64,000 nt of DNA, from assembly GCA_035294305.1 (NCBI GenBank), contig DATGLD010000009.1, positions 1 to 64,000 on the forward strand, given 5' to 3'. Origin of the DNA: DASRBN01 sp035294305 (GTDB taxonomy: Bacteria > Chloroflexota > Ktedonobacteria > Ktedonobacterales > Ktedonobacteraceae). Both the position numbers and the translations under genes were made by a program. Each line of letters begins with the position of its first letter. Positions within the stretch are counted from its first letter, which is position 1. The notes under the pieces are model-generated. The model was not told where the DNA came from, searched no databases, and saw nothing but the letters and a program-made list of their open reading frames with translations. Below are positions 63,650-64,000 of the stretch, one piece after another.

Positions 63650-64000
63650 GTGGAAAGGGTGCAACCGCCTTCCTGGGTGGTGCTTGTGTATAAAATTCCA
63701 CGCGAACCAACAGCCGGACGTGCCTATGTCTGGCGGAAAATGAAATGGCTAGGAGCATTGCTCCTGCATGATAGCGTATGGGTATTGCCGTCAACTGCCT
63801 GGACGCGAGAGCAGTTTCAGTGGTTAGCTGTGGAGATTATCGAGCTTGGAGGGGAAGCCTACCTCTGGGAGTCTCACCTGCTCCTCAATGGACAGGCTGA
63901 AGCGCTCATACAACAGTTTCTTTCTAAGGTCGAGACGGCCTATCAGGAGATTTTGGCCGAAATGGAGCAGGAACATGCTGACCTTGTGGCGCTGTCACGA
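63650..64000 (+). CDS. chrB: ChrB N-terminal domain protein (partial, runs off window)
   Basis: A frame open to the end of the window, 117 codons seen. PPSWVVLVYKIPREPTAGRA followed by VWRKMKWLGALLLHDSVWVLP is the N-terminal domain of ChrB, a chromate-responsive regulator. A helical Glu/Gln-rich segment follows. The GTG at 63650 has TAGGAGG upstream. With chrA reduced to a stub, ChrB may now act alone or regulate a chrA elsewhere. Confidence 0.85.
   Translation, partial: MERVQPPSWVVLVYKIPREPTAGRAYVWRKMKWLGALLLHDSVWVLPSTAWTREQFQWLAVEIIELGGEAYLWESHLLLNGQAEALIQQFLSKVETAYQEILAEMEQEHADLVALSR

Overview
The window reads like the chromosome of a Ktedonobacteria-type Chloroflexota (aerobic, filamentous, single-membrane, soil-type), or a close relative. 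This is inferred from the gene mix and not from any marker gene. The mix includes secreted sedolisins and lipoproteins with clear lipoboxes, a class A PBP and a YkuD L,D-transpeptidase, a T-box leader on pheST, an actinobacterial-style inositol-1-phosphate synthase, a WhiG/FliA-type sigma factor without flagellar structural genes, and many hairpin-forming dispersed repeats in the intergenic gaps. No rRNA, tRNA, CRISPR array or intact transposase was recognised.

Layout. 0.3-3.1 kb: two paralogous lipoprotein sedolisins (S53). 3.5-7.1 kb: a large alpha-2-macroglobulin-like protein with a CVEQ thioester motif and no visible signal peptide. 7.4-10.2 kb: glucokinase, an HTH protein and a methyltransferase preceded by a 13-codon coupled ORF. 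10.2-14.5 kb: a two-component system divergent from an HtrA protease, with paired GTAAA-N6-GTAAG sites between them. 14.7-17.1 kb: an unknown lipoprotein and a third S53 peptidase. 17.5-29 kb: a surface-sugar and sulfate-activation region (truncated aldo/keto reductase, GT9, GT2, Ino1, phosphodiesterase, CysC, Sat, heptose-7-phosphate kinase, GmhA, B3/B4 protein, NAD-epimerase). 29-35.9 kb: a MshEN protein, an unknown protein, a stand-alone Clp N-domain protein, a catalytically degenerate Y-family polymerase (ImuB-like), an MBL hydrolase and an NnrS-like membrane protein. 36-40.4 kb: a broken beta-lactamase-like gene, a Vgb-like propeller, a duplicated beta-rich exported protein, PPK2 and a single-domain response regulator. 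40.8-48.7 kb: PBP1, a Tat ferritin-like protein, GH65 phosphorylase, a hydrolase remnant and TauE. 49-51 kb: sigma-28 (FliA/WhiG), a FlgM-like anti-sigma and CsrA in one cassette. 51-57.7 kb: a methyltransferase and radical SAM pair, ChaB, a second methyltransferase, a large Rossmann protein and an L,D-transpeptidase. 57.7-62.2 kb: pheST under a T-box and an L7/L12-CTD mini-protein. 62.5-64 kb: an SDR, a chrA stub and the start of chrB.

The genes form several small functional units. These are envelope stress sensing and protein quality control (two-component system plus HtrA), D,D-heptose and PAPS supply for surface glycans, cell-wall synthesis (PBP1, LDT), and a non-flagellar sigma/anti-sigma/CsrA regulatory cassette. 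The last is the best candidate for an under-described system. Intergenic space holds several families of inverted-repeat elements. Two share long, nearly identical hairpin arms, and one lies across the stop codons of two convergent genes.
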